The notes under the pieces were generated by a model. The model had not been told where the DNA came from and did no database searches. It worked only from the letters and a program-made list of their open reading frames with translations. A stretch of DNA of 64,000 nucleotides. Origin: Sphingosinicella microcystinivorans (GTDB lineage: Bacteria; Pseudomonadota; Alphaproteobacteria; Sphingomonadales; Sphingomonadaceae). This document shows, one piece after another, positions 43,355 through 52,315 of the stretch (its first letter is position 1; every line of letters begins with the position of its first letter). A program made the translations under genes and the position numbers. The DNA is taken from assembly GCF_003634215.1 (NCBI RefSeq), contig NZ_RBWX01000008.1:124001-188000 (forward strand), written 5' to 3'.

Positions 43355-43399
43355 TCGGCGGGCGGCGCGCAGGCATAAAGTTGACGCACCGCCTGCCGA
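43355..43399. terminator. Imperfect hairpin between convergent oxidase and prpE genes
   Basis: TCGGCGGGCGGCGC (43355-43368) can pair with GCACCGCCTGCCGA (43386-43399) through 14 positions, with one G-T wobble and one mismatch, around a 17-nt loop. It lies between two stop codons facing each other, so a shared terminator is plausible. No clear T-run. Confidence 0.4.
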
Positions 43400-43430
43400 A
43401 ACGTCCGGCGACTGATCGTGGTCCTTGTTG

Positions 43431-45293
43431 TTATTCTCCGCGAAGTTCGCGCTTGATGATCTCGATCGTGTCCGGGTTTTCGATCGTCGGCGGCACGGGG
43501 ACGTCCTCGCCGTTTGCAAGGCGGCGGATCACGGCGCGCAGGATCTTGCCGGACCGTGTCTTGGGCAGCGCGGCGACGATGTGGACATTCTTCAACGCCG
43601 CGACCGGACCGAGTTCCTCGCGTACCAGCGTGATGATCTCGTGCGCGAGATTGCCGTCGTCCTGCCGTCCGGCTTTCAGAACCGCGAAGGCGACCGGCAC
43701 CATGCCCTTTACGGCGTCATCGGCGCCGATGACGGCACATTCGGCCACGGCAGGATGCGTGGCGATGATCTGTTCGATCTGCCCGGTGGAAAGCCGGTGC
43801 CCGGCGACGTTGATCAGGTCGTCCGTGCGGCCCATGATGTTGACGAAACCGCCTTCGTCGATGTGCCCGGCATCGCCCGTTTCATAATAGCCCGCAAAGG
43901 TTTCGAATGCGCGCCGGAAACCGGTCTCGTTGTTCCACAGCGTCGAATAGCAACCGGGCGGCAGCGGCGCGGCGATCACGACATGACCCGTACCGCCGGG
44001 CGCTACCGGATCGCCGTGATCGTCGAGCACCGCGAAAGTGAAGCCGGGCACCGGAAAACCGGCGCTGCCCGCCTGCCGCCGCGTGTCGCCTAGGCCAAGG
44101 CAGGTCGCAGCAGCGGGCCAGCCGAGTTCGGTTTGCCACCAGTGATCGATCACCGGCATCGCAAGCTGCGTCTCCGCCCAATGCACCGTATCGGGATCGG
44201 CGCGTTCACCGGCCAGGAACAGCGCGCGCAGGCGGCCGGTGCCGGTTTCGCGGATGAAGCGGCCTTCGGGGTCTTCCTTGCGGATCGCGCGGATCGCTGT
44301 CGGCGCTGTGAAGAACACGTCGACCCCGTGCGCCTCGATCGTCCGCCAGAACGTGCCCGCGTCGGGCGTGCCCACGGGCTTGCCTTCGAACAGAACCGTC
44401 GTGCAGCCGGCGATCAGCGGCCCGTAAACAATGTAACTGTGTCCGACGACCCAGCCTACGTCCGACGCCGCCCAGAACACCTCGCCCGGCTTCATCCCGT
44501 AGATGTTCACCATGCTCCATGCGAGCGCGACGGCATGGCCGCCGTTCTGGCGTACGACGCCCTTGGGAACGCCCGTCGTGCCCGAGGTGTAAAGAATATA
44601 GAGCGGGTCCGCCGCATCCACGGAAACGCAGGCAACCGGCGCCGCCTTGGCATATTCACTCGACCAGTCGAGATCGCGCCCAGCCTGCATAGGCGCCTCA
44701 ACCTGCGGGCGCTGCAGGAGCACGACATGCTCCACATCGTGCGCGGCAAGTTCGAGCGCGTGGTCAACAAGCGGCTTGTAGGGAACGACCTTCTGCCCTT
44801 CGATGCCGCACGAGGCCGTCAGCAGCAGCTTCGGCTTCGCATCGTCGATGCGCTTGGCAAGCTCTGGCGCCGCGAAGCCGCCGAACACCACCGAATGCAC
44901 CGCGCCGATCCGCGCGCACGCCAGCATGGCAAACAGCGTTTCGGGGATCATCGGCATGTAGATGACGACGCGGTCGCCCTTCGCCACGCCGTGCGCGGCA
45001 AGCATACCCGCCGTGCGCGCGACCGAATCCTGAAGCTCGGCATAGCTTGTGCTGCGGCGCGTACCCGTCACCGGGCTTTCGTAGATGACCGCGACATCGT
45101 CGCCGCGCCCCGCCGCCACGTGGCGATCGACCGCGTTGTGGCACGTGTTGAGCCGCCCGCCCGCGAACCAGCCCTGCCCCGTCCAGCCCTGCGGTGGCGG
45201 CGTGTCCCAATCCAGCGCTTCTGCGGCCTTCAGCCAGAAGGCTTCGGGATCGGAGACACTTTGGGCGTAGGCGTCGCTGTAAGTTCGGCTCAT
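43431..45293 (-). CDS. prpE: Propionyl-CoA synthetase (PrpE-type acyl-CoA synthetase)
   Basis: A 620-residue short-chain acyl-CoA synthetase. It starts SRTYSDAYAQSVSDPEAFW with GWTGQGWFAGGRLNTCHNAVDRH, characteristic of PrpE. The nucleotide motif is YILYTSGTTGVPKGVV, then WAASDVGWVVGHSYIVYGPL, HWWQTELGWP, YYETGDAGHIDEGG and the acetylatable catalytic lysine in LPKTRSGKILR. It starts 4 bp after the cupin stop, third in a TBDR-cupin-prpE run. No methylcitrate-cycle gene is nearby, so it may activate a short acid freed by this cluster rather than act in general propionate metabolism. Confidence 0.93.
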   Translation of the reverse strand: MSRTYSDAYAQSVSDPEAFWLKAAEALDWDTPPPQGWTGQGWFAGGRLNTCHNAVDRHVAAGRGDDVAVIYESPVTGTRRSTSYAELQDSVARTAGMLAAHGVAKGDRVVIYMPMIPETLFAMLACARIGAVHSVVFGGFAAPELAKRIDDAKPKLLLTASCGIEGQKVVPYKPLVDHALELAAHDVEHVVLLQRPQVEAPMQAGRDLDWSSEYAKAAPVACVSVDAADPLYILYTSGTTGVPKGVVRQNGGHAVALAWSMVNIYGMKPGEVFWAASDVGWVVGHSYIVYGPLIAGCTTVLFEGKPVGTPDAGTFWRTIEAHGVDVFFTAPTAIRAIRKEDPEGRFIRETGTGRLRALFLAGERADPDTVHWAETQLAMPVIDHWWQTELGWPAAATCLGLGDTRRQAGSAGFPVPGFTFAVLDDHGDPVAPGGTGHVVIAAPLPPGCYSTLWNNETGFRRAFETFAGYYETGDAGHIDEGGFVNIMGRTDDLINVAGHRLSTGQIEQIIATHPAVAECAVIGADDAVKGMVPVAFAVLKAGRQDDGNLAHEIITLVREELGPVAALKNVHIVAALPKTRSGKILRAVIRRLANGEDVPVPPTIENPDTIEIIKRELRGE

Positions 45294-45297
45294 GGTC

Positions 45298-45693
45298 TCA
45301 AACGGCTGTTGCGGTCATGTCCTCGAGCAGTTTGTGATCGAGAATGGATGCCACATCACCCTTATCGTCCAGAAAAGCAATTGGACCAAAGTTGGTGAAC
45401 AGCAGCTCGGTGTACTCCGGGAAGTTGGTGTAATCATGCACCACATCGAGCGGTTCGTAGCCGTATGTCCCGGCCGCGGCTTCACCCATCCGGTAGCACA
45501 TACGCCCCTTGATCACGTAGTATTCGCCAGCGCCGAGGTGCCGATGCGGCCCGAAGAAGCTGCCCGGCTGGGCACGGAACAGCACGGTCCAGCGGCCAGT
45601 TTCAGCGCTCGAATAGAGGAGGCAGACATCGATCCCCTCGGTCATCGGCGCCCACTTCATTTCGGAGGGCGTGATCAGGTGTTCGTCGATCAT
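45298..45693 (-). CDS. Cupin-domain protein
   Basis: A 131-residue single-domain cupin resembling the ChrR-type or acetophenone-dioxygenase-like cupins. Motif 1 is FFGPHRHLGAGEYYVIKGRM with two histidines and a glutamate as metal ligands. Motif 2 is weak: VVHDYTNFPEYTELLF. The ATG at 45693 is 26 bp after TBDR 3; the stop is 4 bp from prpE. Position between a receptor and an acyl-CoA synthetase suggests a small dioxygenase or isomerase step, though a binding-only role is possible. Confidence 0.82.
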   Translation of the reverse strand: MIDEHLITPSEMKWAPMTEGIDVCLLYSSAETGRWTVLFRAQPGSFFGPHRHLGAGEYYVIKGRMCYRMGEAAAGTYGYEPLDVVHDYTNFPEYTELLFTNFGPIAFLDDKGDVASILDHKLLEDMTATAV

Positions 45694-45719
45694 GGCTTTG
45701 GATTACCCTTTCCCGGTTG

Positions 45720-47939
45720 TCAGAAGCGGAGGGACAGTTCGACGCCGTAGGTGGCGCGCTCGCCGTAGTAGCGCGGCACGAAACCGAAGCCGCTCGTATC
45801 CGTTGCGTCGACGATATAGGCCTTGCCGGTCACGTTCTTGGCCCAGGCCGCAAGCTCCCACCCTTTCGCCCGATCGGCGAGCGTGGCGCGGAGGTTGAGC
45901 AGGCCGTAGCCCTCGCCCGAGCTGATGAGATCGCTCTGCGCGTTGTTGTAATATTTCTTGCCCGTGTAGTTGTATTCGGCGCGCCAGCGCGTTTCGAAAT
46001 CACCCACCGGGATCGTTATCTGCGCAAAGGTGGAAAGCGTTAACTTCGGCGCGCCGGGAAGCCGATTGCCCGAGAAATCCCGCGGCTCCCCCGTCTCCGG
46101 ATCAATCGCCCCGGACAGATAGTTCTTATACTTCGCATCAAGGATACCGAGGTTGAGACCAAGATCGAGCCAGTCGGTCGGCAGCGCCGTCGCTTCCAGC
46201 TCGATGCCCTTGATCTCCGCGTCCGCCGCGTTGTCGAGCCCGAGCGTCGGCACCGTGCTACCCGCCTGCCGGTTCACCGAGAGCACCTGCAGATCGGTGT
46301 AATCATAGTAGAACGCCGACAGGTTGAGCCGCAGGCGGCGGTCGAACAGCGTGCTCTTGATGCCGATCTCGTAGGAGGTCAGATATTCGGGATCGACCTG
46401 CGTGCGTTCGGCGACGCTGGTGATGATGCCGATGTTGAACCCACCCGCCTTGAAACCCTTGTCGATGCTCGCGTAGGCGAGCACGTCATCGGTGACGTTA
46501 TAGTCGGCGGAAACGCGCCATGAGAACGATTTGAACGTATCCTTCAACCGCGCGAACGGCACCAGCGGCACGGGCGCGCCGTCCGGGATGTCTGCGTCGA
46601 AGAAGCCTGGCACGAGGTCGGCCTGATGCGTCACGCGAACCTTGTCGATCGTGTAGCGCCCACCGAGCGTAACGCGGAACGCGGGAGCGACCTCATACGT
46701 CGCCTGGCCGAAGATCGCGTACGCCTTGTTCTTGCGCGTTGCGCGCGTGATGAGCGGGAGTGCGCCGTCGGCGAAGCTGAGTTCGCCGAGGAGGTCGGCA
46801 TTGCTGTCGGCATCCAGATTTTCCTGGAAGTAGAAGAGCCCACCGATCGCGTTGAGGGGCCCGCTGTCGTAGGCGAGCTGGAATTCCTGGGTAAACTGCT
46901 TGGCGTCGGTGAGGAAGGTGATCTCATCGATGCGGAACGGGCCGCCGTCGACGTCGACTCGGTTGTCGACGTCACTCTTGTCGTAGCCGGTGATCGATTT
47001 GAAAGTGAGATCACCGATACTCTGCGTGATGTTGAGATTGATGAACAGGTTGTCGCTGTGATTGCGTGACTGCCCATTGAAATTCAATAAGTTGGCGTCA
47101 TCCGCATAGGGGTCGGTATAGCCGAAAAGATCCGCGCCGTTGATCGTGCCGAGGGGCTTGTTTTCAAGATAGTCGCTGCGATCGCGACCACCGCCGATGG
47201 AGAGACGCACGTCAGTGTCGGCACTTGGGTGCCAGCGCAGAATCGCGCGCGCGGCGGCTTCATCGACGTTGATCGTGGCGTCGCCGGTGTAGAGGTTCGT
47301 CTTCTCCCCGTCGCGGCGGCGGACGACGCCCGCGACGCGCAGCGACAGGCCTTCGCCGAGCGGGAGGCTGGCGGCGGCTTCGGCTTCGAACAGATCGAAG
47401 CGCCCATAGCCGAAGCGGGCGTTGCCTTCGAATTCGTCGCCCGGCAGCTTCGAGAAGAACTGGATCGCGCCGCCTGTCGTGTTCTTGCCGAACAGCGTCC
47501 CCTGCGGACCGCGCACAACCTCGATGCGTTCGAGATCGAACAGCGAGAAGATCTGACTGCCCGTGGACGCCACGACCACATCGTCGCGGTAGATGCTGAT
47601 CGGGCCGATCGAGGAGGCGTTGAAATCGTTGTTGCCGACGCCGCGGATGAAGATGTTCGGCACGCCGCCGAACGTCTTGATTTCGAGGTTGGGCACCTGA
47701 TCGCCGATCGAAAGGCTATTGGTGAAACCCGCCTCGCGGATCGCCGTGTCATTGAACGCCGTCACCGAAACCGGCACGTCCTGAAGGTTCTGCGCGCGTT
47801 TCTGGGCGGTGACGACGATCTCTTCGATGCCGCCGGTCGGGGTGGCCGCATCTGTCTCCTGCCCCAGCGCCGGAGCGCTCGCCGCAAGCGCGGAGACGGC
47901 AACGGCGGCATGAAGCGACGAACGGAAACGGCTTTTCAT
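45720..47939 (-). CDS. TonB-dependent outer-membrane receptor (TBDR 3)
   Basis: A 739-residue receptor. Signal peptide, then IEEIVVTAQKRAQNLQDVPVSVTAF (TonB-box region), plug motif IEVVRGPQGTLFGKNTTGGAIQF, barrel signature YASIDKGFKAGGFNIG, and a terminal aromatic (VELSLRF). The ATG at 47939 has GAGGGGGAG upstream. It heads the TBDR-cupin-prpE operon and is divergent from an AraC regulator across 282 bp, the likely regulator of both sides. Confidence 0.95.
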   Translation of the reverse strand: MKSRFRSSLHAAVAVSALAASAPALGQETDAATPTGGIEEIVVTAQKRAQNLQDVPVSVTAFNDTAIREAGFTNSLSIGDQVPNLEIKTFGGVPNIFIRGVGNNDFNASSIGPISIYRDDVVVASTGSQIFSLFDLERIEVVRGPQGTLFGKNTTGGAIQFFSKLPGDEFEGNARFGYGRFDLFEAEAAASLPLGEGLSLRVAGVVRRRDGEKTNLYTGDATINVDEAAARAILRWHPSADTDVRLSIGGGRDRSDYLENKPLGTINGADLFGYTDPYADDANLLNFNGQSRNHSDNLFINLNITQSIGDLTFKSITGYDKSDVDNRVDVDGGPFRIDEITFLTDAKQFTQEFQLAYDSGPLNAIGGLFYFQENLDADSNADLLGELSFADGALPLITRATRKNKAYAIFGQATYEVAPAFRVTLGGRYTIDKVRVTHQADLVPGFFDADIPDGAPVPLVPFARLKDTFKSFSWRVSADYNVTDDVLAYASIDKGFKAGGFNIGIITSVAERTQVDPEYLTSYEIGIKSTLFDRRLRLNLSAFYYDYTDLQVLSVNRQAGSTVPTLGLDNAADAEIKGIELEATALPTDWLDLGLNLGILDAKYKNYLSGAIDPETGEPRDFSGNRLPGAPKLTLSTFAQITIPVGDFETRWRAEYNYTGKKYYNNAQSDLISSGEGYGLLNLRATLADRAKGWELAAWAKNVTGKAYIVDATDTSGFGFVPRYYGERATYGVELSLRF

Positions 47940-48221
47940 AAAAACTCCCCCTCAAGGTTATGCGGGCGCCCTGCATGGGAGCGCCATGTTCATACCTTTC
48001 TTTTAGGCGGCGTACCGCGCTTCGATCATGCACCTGAGTGCCGCAAAATTTGGCTGGCTGTGAACCGGATTGCACGCGGGAAAGCGGCGGATTCCCGGAA
48101 AGCCCGCAAGCGACTTGCGCGGGAAGGAAGCAACTCTTGGGTGAGCGCGAACCCGCGTACCATGCCGATTGCATCGCGCAACGGACAGGCATAGCCTGCC
48201 AAGTCGGGGAGGGTCGGACAT

Positions 48222-49214
48222 ATGCTTCTGAGCGAAGAGCGGTGGAGTTCTGCGTCGCTGCCGCCGCCACGGCAGCTCCCTGGCTTTCAGGAGGTGCTGG
48301 ACCGAACGCATTTCCACTGGAGCCTCGCGGGTGCGGACAAGGAACGTTACGGCGCGAAGGTCCGCCGCCGCGCGATCAACGATTTCGTGTTCACGCAGGT
48401 CGTCTGCGACCCCATCGCCGGTTTCCGCACGATCGACGACGTGAAGCGCGGCGAGGACGATTATTTCTGCCTTCTCTATTTCGAGGAAGGCGAATGCCTG
48501 CTGCAGCAGGGACGAAACGAATCGGTGGTGCGCCCCGATATCATTTCAGTGTGGGATAGCACCCGCCCTGCGATGTTTGAAAACACACGCGCGCTACACC
48601 AGCTTTCGATCCTGATCCCGCATCGCATGGCGACGACCATCGTTCCGGGCATCGAGGACATGTGCGGCCTCTCCGTGGACGGCAGCGTCGGGCTCGGTTC
48701 CATCCTGCTTTCGCACCTGCGCCAGATCCACAAAACGGTCGAGACCGTGGACCCGCAGGACCGAACCGCCGTGCTGCGCGCGACGGTCGAACTGCTCGCC
48801 GCTGCGTTCCGCCCGGAGCCGGACCGCATCGCGGGCAGCGCCTTCCGGCGCGCGCTGCTCGGCCGTGTGCAGGAACACATCCTGGCCCATCTCGGCGATC
48901 CCGCGCTCTCCGCCGCAACGATCGCGGCGGCATTCCGATTCAGCCCGCGCTATCTCCACCGCCTGTTCGAGGAATTCGGCGTCACGGTTGGCACCTGGAT
49001 TCGCGAGCGGCGGCTGATGGCGGCGCGCAGCGACCTCGCGAGCCGCACGATGGCGGGCTACAGCATCACGCAGATCGCAATGCGGCACGGCTTCGCCGAT
49101 GCCTCGCACTTCAGCCATGCCTTCCGCGATGCCTTCGGCCTTTCGCCGCGCGACTACCGGCAAACCGCGTCGCGCGCGGCGGACGACGAACGGAGTTCCC
49201 TCCTGTCCAAGTAA
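48222..49214 (+). CDS. AraC-family transcriptional regulator
   Basis: A 330-residue activator. Residues ~40-200 resemble the AraC-binding-like domain of AraC/NitR regulators (VFTQVVCDPIAGFRTI, SVWDSTRPAMFENTRALHQLSILIP). The C-terminal pair of helix-turn-helix motifs reads LSAATIAAAFRFSPRYLHRLFEEFG and YSITQIAMRHGFADASHFSHAFRDAFGLSPRDYR. It lies between TBDR 3 (divergent) and the SDR-dehydrogenase operon (77 bp downstream, same strand); probably controls one or both. Confidence 0.93.
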   Translation: MLLSEERWSSASLPPPRQLPGFQEVLDRTHFHWSLAGADKERYGAKVRRRAINDFVFTQVVCDPIAGFRTIDDVKRGEDDYFCLLYFEEGECLLQQGRNESVVRPDIISVWDSTRPAMFENTRALHQLSILIPHRMATTIVPGIEDMCGLSVDGSVGLGSILLSHLRQIHKTVETVDPQDRTAVLRATVELLAAAFRPEPDRIAGSAFRRALLGRVQEHILAHLGDPALSAATIAAAFRFSPRYLHRLFEEFGVTVGTWIRERRLMAARSDLASRTMAGYSITQIAMRHGFADASHFSHAFRDAFGLSPRDYRQTASRAADDERSSLLSK

Positions 49215-49291
49215 GCCGCCGTTCTGGCGCAAGCCATGACAGTCCCGCTCCCGTAGGTCTTTCTCTCAAAAGACGTGCTGAGGGGAGGCTT

Positions 49292-50074
49292 ATGGGCAGG
49301 TTGCAAGGCAAGATCGCGCTGGTGACGGGCGCGGCGCAGGGAATCGGCGCAGGTGTAGCACGTGCGATGGCGCGCGAAGGTGCCGCCGTGATCGCCGCCG
49401 ATCGCAATGTCGCGGGCATCGAGGCGCTCGCCGCGGAAATCGGCGCGGCGCCGCTTGCGCTCGACGTGACAAGCGAAGCCGAGTGGACGAAGGCCGCCGC
49501 GCATATCGAGGCCGCTCACGGCAAGCTCTCCATCCTGGTCAACAACGCGGGCGTCGAGCTCGTGAAACCGATGACCGAGCACAGTCTCGCCGACTGGCGC
49601 GGGTTGATGGCGGTGAACGTCGATGGCATCTTCCTCGGCTGCCGTACCTTTCAGGCCCTGCTCGCGATGGGCGGCAGCGCGGGCCATCCTGCGAGCGTCA
49701 TCAACGTGTCCTCGATCGCCGGTCTCGTCGGCTACCCCGATCAGCTCGCCTACAACACCTCCAAAGGTGCGGTGCGGCACATGACGAAAAGCCTCGCCAT
49801 CGAATGGGCCGCGCACAGGCTGCCGATTCGCTGCAATTCGGTCCACCCCGGCTGCATCCGCACGCCGATGCTGGAAATGGCGGTGGAAGGCTGGGTGCGC
49901 GAAGGTTCGATCCCGGCGGACGATCCATGGGCTGCGGTCGCTGCGCTCTGCCCGCTGAACGCCGTGGGACTGCCCGAGGACATTGCGATGGGCGCGGTAT
50001 ATCTCGCCAGCGACGAGGCGCGCTTCGTCACCGGCATCGAGCTCGTCATCGACGGTGGCTGGGTCGCGCGATGA
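49292..50074 (+). CDS. Short-chain dehydrogenase/reductase
   Basis: A 260-residue classical SDR: NAD(P)-binding TGAAQGIGAGVARAM, NNAGVE, the catalytic serine in NVSSIAG, and YNTSK with the Tyr and Lys. An aspartate after strand 2 (AADRN) suggests NAD preference. The ATG at 49292 has GAGGGGAGG upstream. Its stop overlaps the E1-alpha ATG (ATGA), so it belongs to the operon. It may oxidise an alcohol to the ketone or acyloin used by the dehydrogenase. Confidence 0.93.
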   Translation: MGRLQGKIALVTGAAQGIGAGVARAMAREGAAVIAADRNVAGIEALAAEIGAAPLALDVTSEAEWTKAAAHIEAAHGKLSILVNNAGVELVKPMTEHSLADWRGLMAVNVDGIFLGCRTFQALLAMGGSAGHPASVINVSSIAGLVGYPDQLAYNTSKGAVRHMTKSLAIEWAAHRLPIRCNSVHPGCIRTPMLEMAVEGWVREGSIPADDPWAAVAALCPLNAVGLPEDIAMGAVYLASDEARFVTGIELVIDGGWVAR

Positions 50075-51051
50075 GCAACCGCAGCGACCGGCTCTGGATG
50101 TACGGAGCGATGGTGAAGAGCCGCCATTTCGAAGCGCTCATCAAGCCCGCCTATTTCGAAGGCAAAACGCCCGTGTTCAACATGGCGAAGGGGCCGCTTC
50201 CCGGCGAGATGCACCTGTCCGACGGGCAGGAACCGTGCGCTGTGGGCGTCTGCGCCCACCTGCGACCCGGCGATACGGTGACCGCGACGCACCGCCCGCA
50301 CCATGTCGCCATCGCCAAGGGCGTAAACCTTGATGCGATGGCGGCGGAGATCTTCGGCAAGGCGACCGGCCTTTCCGGCGGGCGCGGCGGCCACATGCAC
50401 CTGTTCGACGCGCGCGTGAACTTCGCCTGCTCGGGCATCATCGCGCAGGGCCTCGGCCCCGCCGTGGGTGCCGCGCTCGCAAGCAAGCTGCGCGGCGAGG
50501 ATCATGTCGCGGTCGCCTACCTCGGCGAAGGCGCGGCCAACCAAGGCGCGTTCCACGAAGCGCTCAATCTCGCATCGGTCTGGAAGGTGCCCGCCATCTT
50601 CGTGATCGAGGACAATGCCTATGGCATCTCGGTCGCGAAGCGCGACTGCACGGCGGTCGCGCGCAATGCCGACCGCGCCGCCGCCTATGCGATGCCGGGG
50701 CACTTCATCCCCGGCAACGATCCCGATGCGGTGCATGCCGTCGCCGGGGAAGCGATCGCTCGCGCCCGGCGCGGCGAAGGCCCGTCGCTGATCGAGATCG
50801 AGACCTGCCGCCTGGAAGGGCATTTCATGGGCGATGCCGAAGGCTACCGCCCGGCGGGCGAGGTCGAGCGCCTGAAAGCCGCCGACCCGATCCCCGCGTA
50901 CCGCGAACGCTTGATCGCCGACGGCTTCGATGCCTCCGATCTCGACAGAGCGGAAGCCGATGCGCGCGCCGCTGTCGACGCTGCGTTCGCCGCCGCGCGC
51001 ACCGCAGCCTATCCCCAGCCGGAGGAAGCGTTCGCCCATGTCTTCGCCTGA
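50071..51051 (+). CDS. Thiamine-diphosphate-dependent dehydrogenase E1 alpha (AcoA-like)
   Basis: A 326-residue alpha subunit of a 2-oxoacid or acetoin-type dehydrogenase. Motifs: GEMHLSDGQEPCAVGV, TATHRPHHVAIAKG, GRGGHMHLFD, and the thiamine-diphosphate motif starting AYLGEGAANQGAFHEALN and ending IEDNAYGIS. The ATG at 50071 overlaps the SDR stop. The beta subunit follows with a 14-bp overlap. AcoA-like rather than pyruvate-dehydrogenase-like by length and the HLSDGQE pattern; the substrate is inferred. Confidence 0.92.
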   Translation: MSNRSDRLWMYGAMVKSRHFEALIKPAYFEGKTPVFNMAKGPLPGEMHLSDGQEPCAVGVCAHLRPGDTVTATHRPHHVAIAKGVNLDAMAAEIFGKATGLSGGRGGHMHLFDARVNFACSGIIAQGLGPAVGAALASKLRGEDHVAVAYLGEGAANQGAFHEALNLASVWKVPAIFVIEDNAYGISVAKRDCTAVARNADRAAAYAMPGHFIPGNDPDAVHAVAGEAIARARRGEGPSLIEIETCRLEGHFMGDAEGYRPAGEVERLKAADPIPAYRERLIADGFDASDLDRAEADARAAVDAAFAAARTAAYPQPEEAFAHVFA

Positions 51052-52075
51052 AACCATCACGGCGCCCCGCCCCGCGCGGCGCCTCACCATCGCACGCGCG
51101 ATTTCCGAAGCCATCGGCCAGGAGATGGAGCGCGACCCCTCCGTCCTCGTGATGGGCGAGGATATCCGCAAGCTCGGTGGCGTGTTCGGCACGACGACGG
51201 GCCTTTTCGATAAATTCGGCGCGGAGCGCGTGCGCGACACGCCGATCTCGGAAACCGCGTTCATCGGTGCGGCGGTCGGTCTCGCGGCTTCAGGTATGCG
51301 GCCGATCGTCGAATTGATGTTCGTCGATTTCTTCGGCGTCTGCATGGATGCGATCTACAATCTCGCGGCGAAGCAGAGCTATTTCTCGGGCGGGCAAGTC
51401 ACCTGCCCGATGGTGCTTATGACAAGCGTTGGTGGCGGATACGGCGACGCCGGGCAGCACAGCCAGACGCTTTACGCCACCTTCGGCCACCTGCCCGGCC
51501 TCAAGGTCGTCATCCCATCGAACGCGCACGACGCGAAGGGGCTGATGCTCGCGGCGATCCGCGATCCGAACCCGGTGATCTTCATGTATCACAAATCGCT
51601 GCAGGGCATGGGCTGGCTCGGCACCGTGCAGCGTTCGATCACCGACGCGCCCGAGGGTGATTACATCGTGCCGCTCGGCAAGGCGGCAATCGTGCGCGAG
51701 GGCAGCGACATTACGCTCGTCGGGCTCGGGCTCAGCGTGCATCACGCGCTCGATGCTGCCGCGCGGCTCGAAAAGCAGGGGCATTCCGCAGAGGTGATCG
51801 ACCTGCGCAGCATCGCGCCGCTCGACCGCGAAACGGTGCGGGCCTCCGTGCGGAAGACCGGGCGTCTGCTCGTGGTCGATGACGATTACATGAGCTACGG
51901 CGTCGGCGCGGAGATCATCGCCAGCGTCTGCGAGGCTGGAATCCCGCTTCGCGCCGCACCGCATCGCATCGCCCACCCCGACATCCCCGTGCCGTTCACG
52001 CCGGTGATGGAACATTTCGTATTGCCCGACGCCGACAAGGTAACGGCGGCGGCGCTTACCCTTCTGGAGTCATGA
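51038..52075 (+). CDS. Dehydrogenase E1 beta subunit (AcoB-like)
   Basis: A 345-residue transketolase-like beta subunit: LTIARAISEAIGQEMERDPSV, VMGEDIRKLGGVFGTT, RVRDTPISETAFIGAAVG, VELMFVDFFGVCMDAIYN, GGGYGDAGQHSQTLYATF and the C-terminal VIDLRSIAPLDRETVRASV. The ATG at 51038 has GGAGGAAG upstream and overlaps E1 alpha by 14 bp. It forms the E1 heterotetramer with the upstream gene. Confidence 0.93.
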   Translation: MSSPETITAPRPARRLTIARAISEAIGQEMERDPSVLVMGEDIRKLGGVFGTTTGLFDKFGAERVRDTPISETAFIGAAVGLAASGMRPIVELMFVDFFGVCMDAIYNLAAKQSYFSGGQVTCPMVLMTSVGGGYGDAGQHSQTLYATFGHLPGLKVVIPSNAHDAKGLMLAAIRDPNPVIFMYHKSLQGMGWLGTVQRSITDAPEGDYIVPLGKAAIVREGSDITLVGLGLSVHHALDAAARLEKQGHSAEVIDLRSIAPLDRETVRASVRKTGRLLVVDDDYMSYGVGAEIIASVCEAGIPLRAAPHRIAHPDIPVPFTPVMEHFVLPDADKVTAAALTLLES

Positions 52076-52079
52076 TCCG

Positions 52080-52310
52080 ATGACCGATATCACCGTTCCC
52101 GCCGGCCTTTGGAACGATGGCGACGAAGCCGCCATTTCGGCGTGGCTCTACGCCGATGGAGACGCGGTTGCCGAGGGTGCCGTGATCGCCGAGATCATGG
52201 TGGAGAAAACGAGTTTCGAACTGACGGCACCAGCGTCTGGCACGCTTCATATCGACATTCCCGCCGAAACCGCCGTTACAGCGGGGGAGGTGGTGGGCCG
52301 TATCGGCTGA
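52080..52310 (+). CDS. Stand-alone lipoyl-domain protein
   Basis: Only 76 residues, a single biotinyl/lipoyl domain: VPAGLWNDGDEAAISAWLYADGD, the modified lysine in IMVEKTSFELTAP, and IPAETAVTAGEVVGRIG. A normal E2 would continue with a linker, an E1/E3-binding domain and a catalytic acyltransferase domain, all absent. The ATG at 52080 is 4 bp after E1 beta. The lipoyl lysine is the expected target of the ligase-like protein encoded next. Confidence 0.9.
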   Translation: MTDITVPAGLWNDGDEAAISAWLYADGDAVAEGAVIAEIMVEKTSFELTAPASGTLHIDIPAETAVTAGEVVGRIG

Positions 52311-52315
52311 CCGCC

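Noticed and set aside
49750-51345. 531-codon minus-strand frame across the SDR and E1 genes
   Set aside because: It spans the junction of two well-supported plus-strand genes with clear motifs; its own translation has no recognisable domain.
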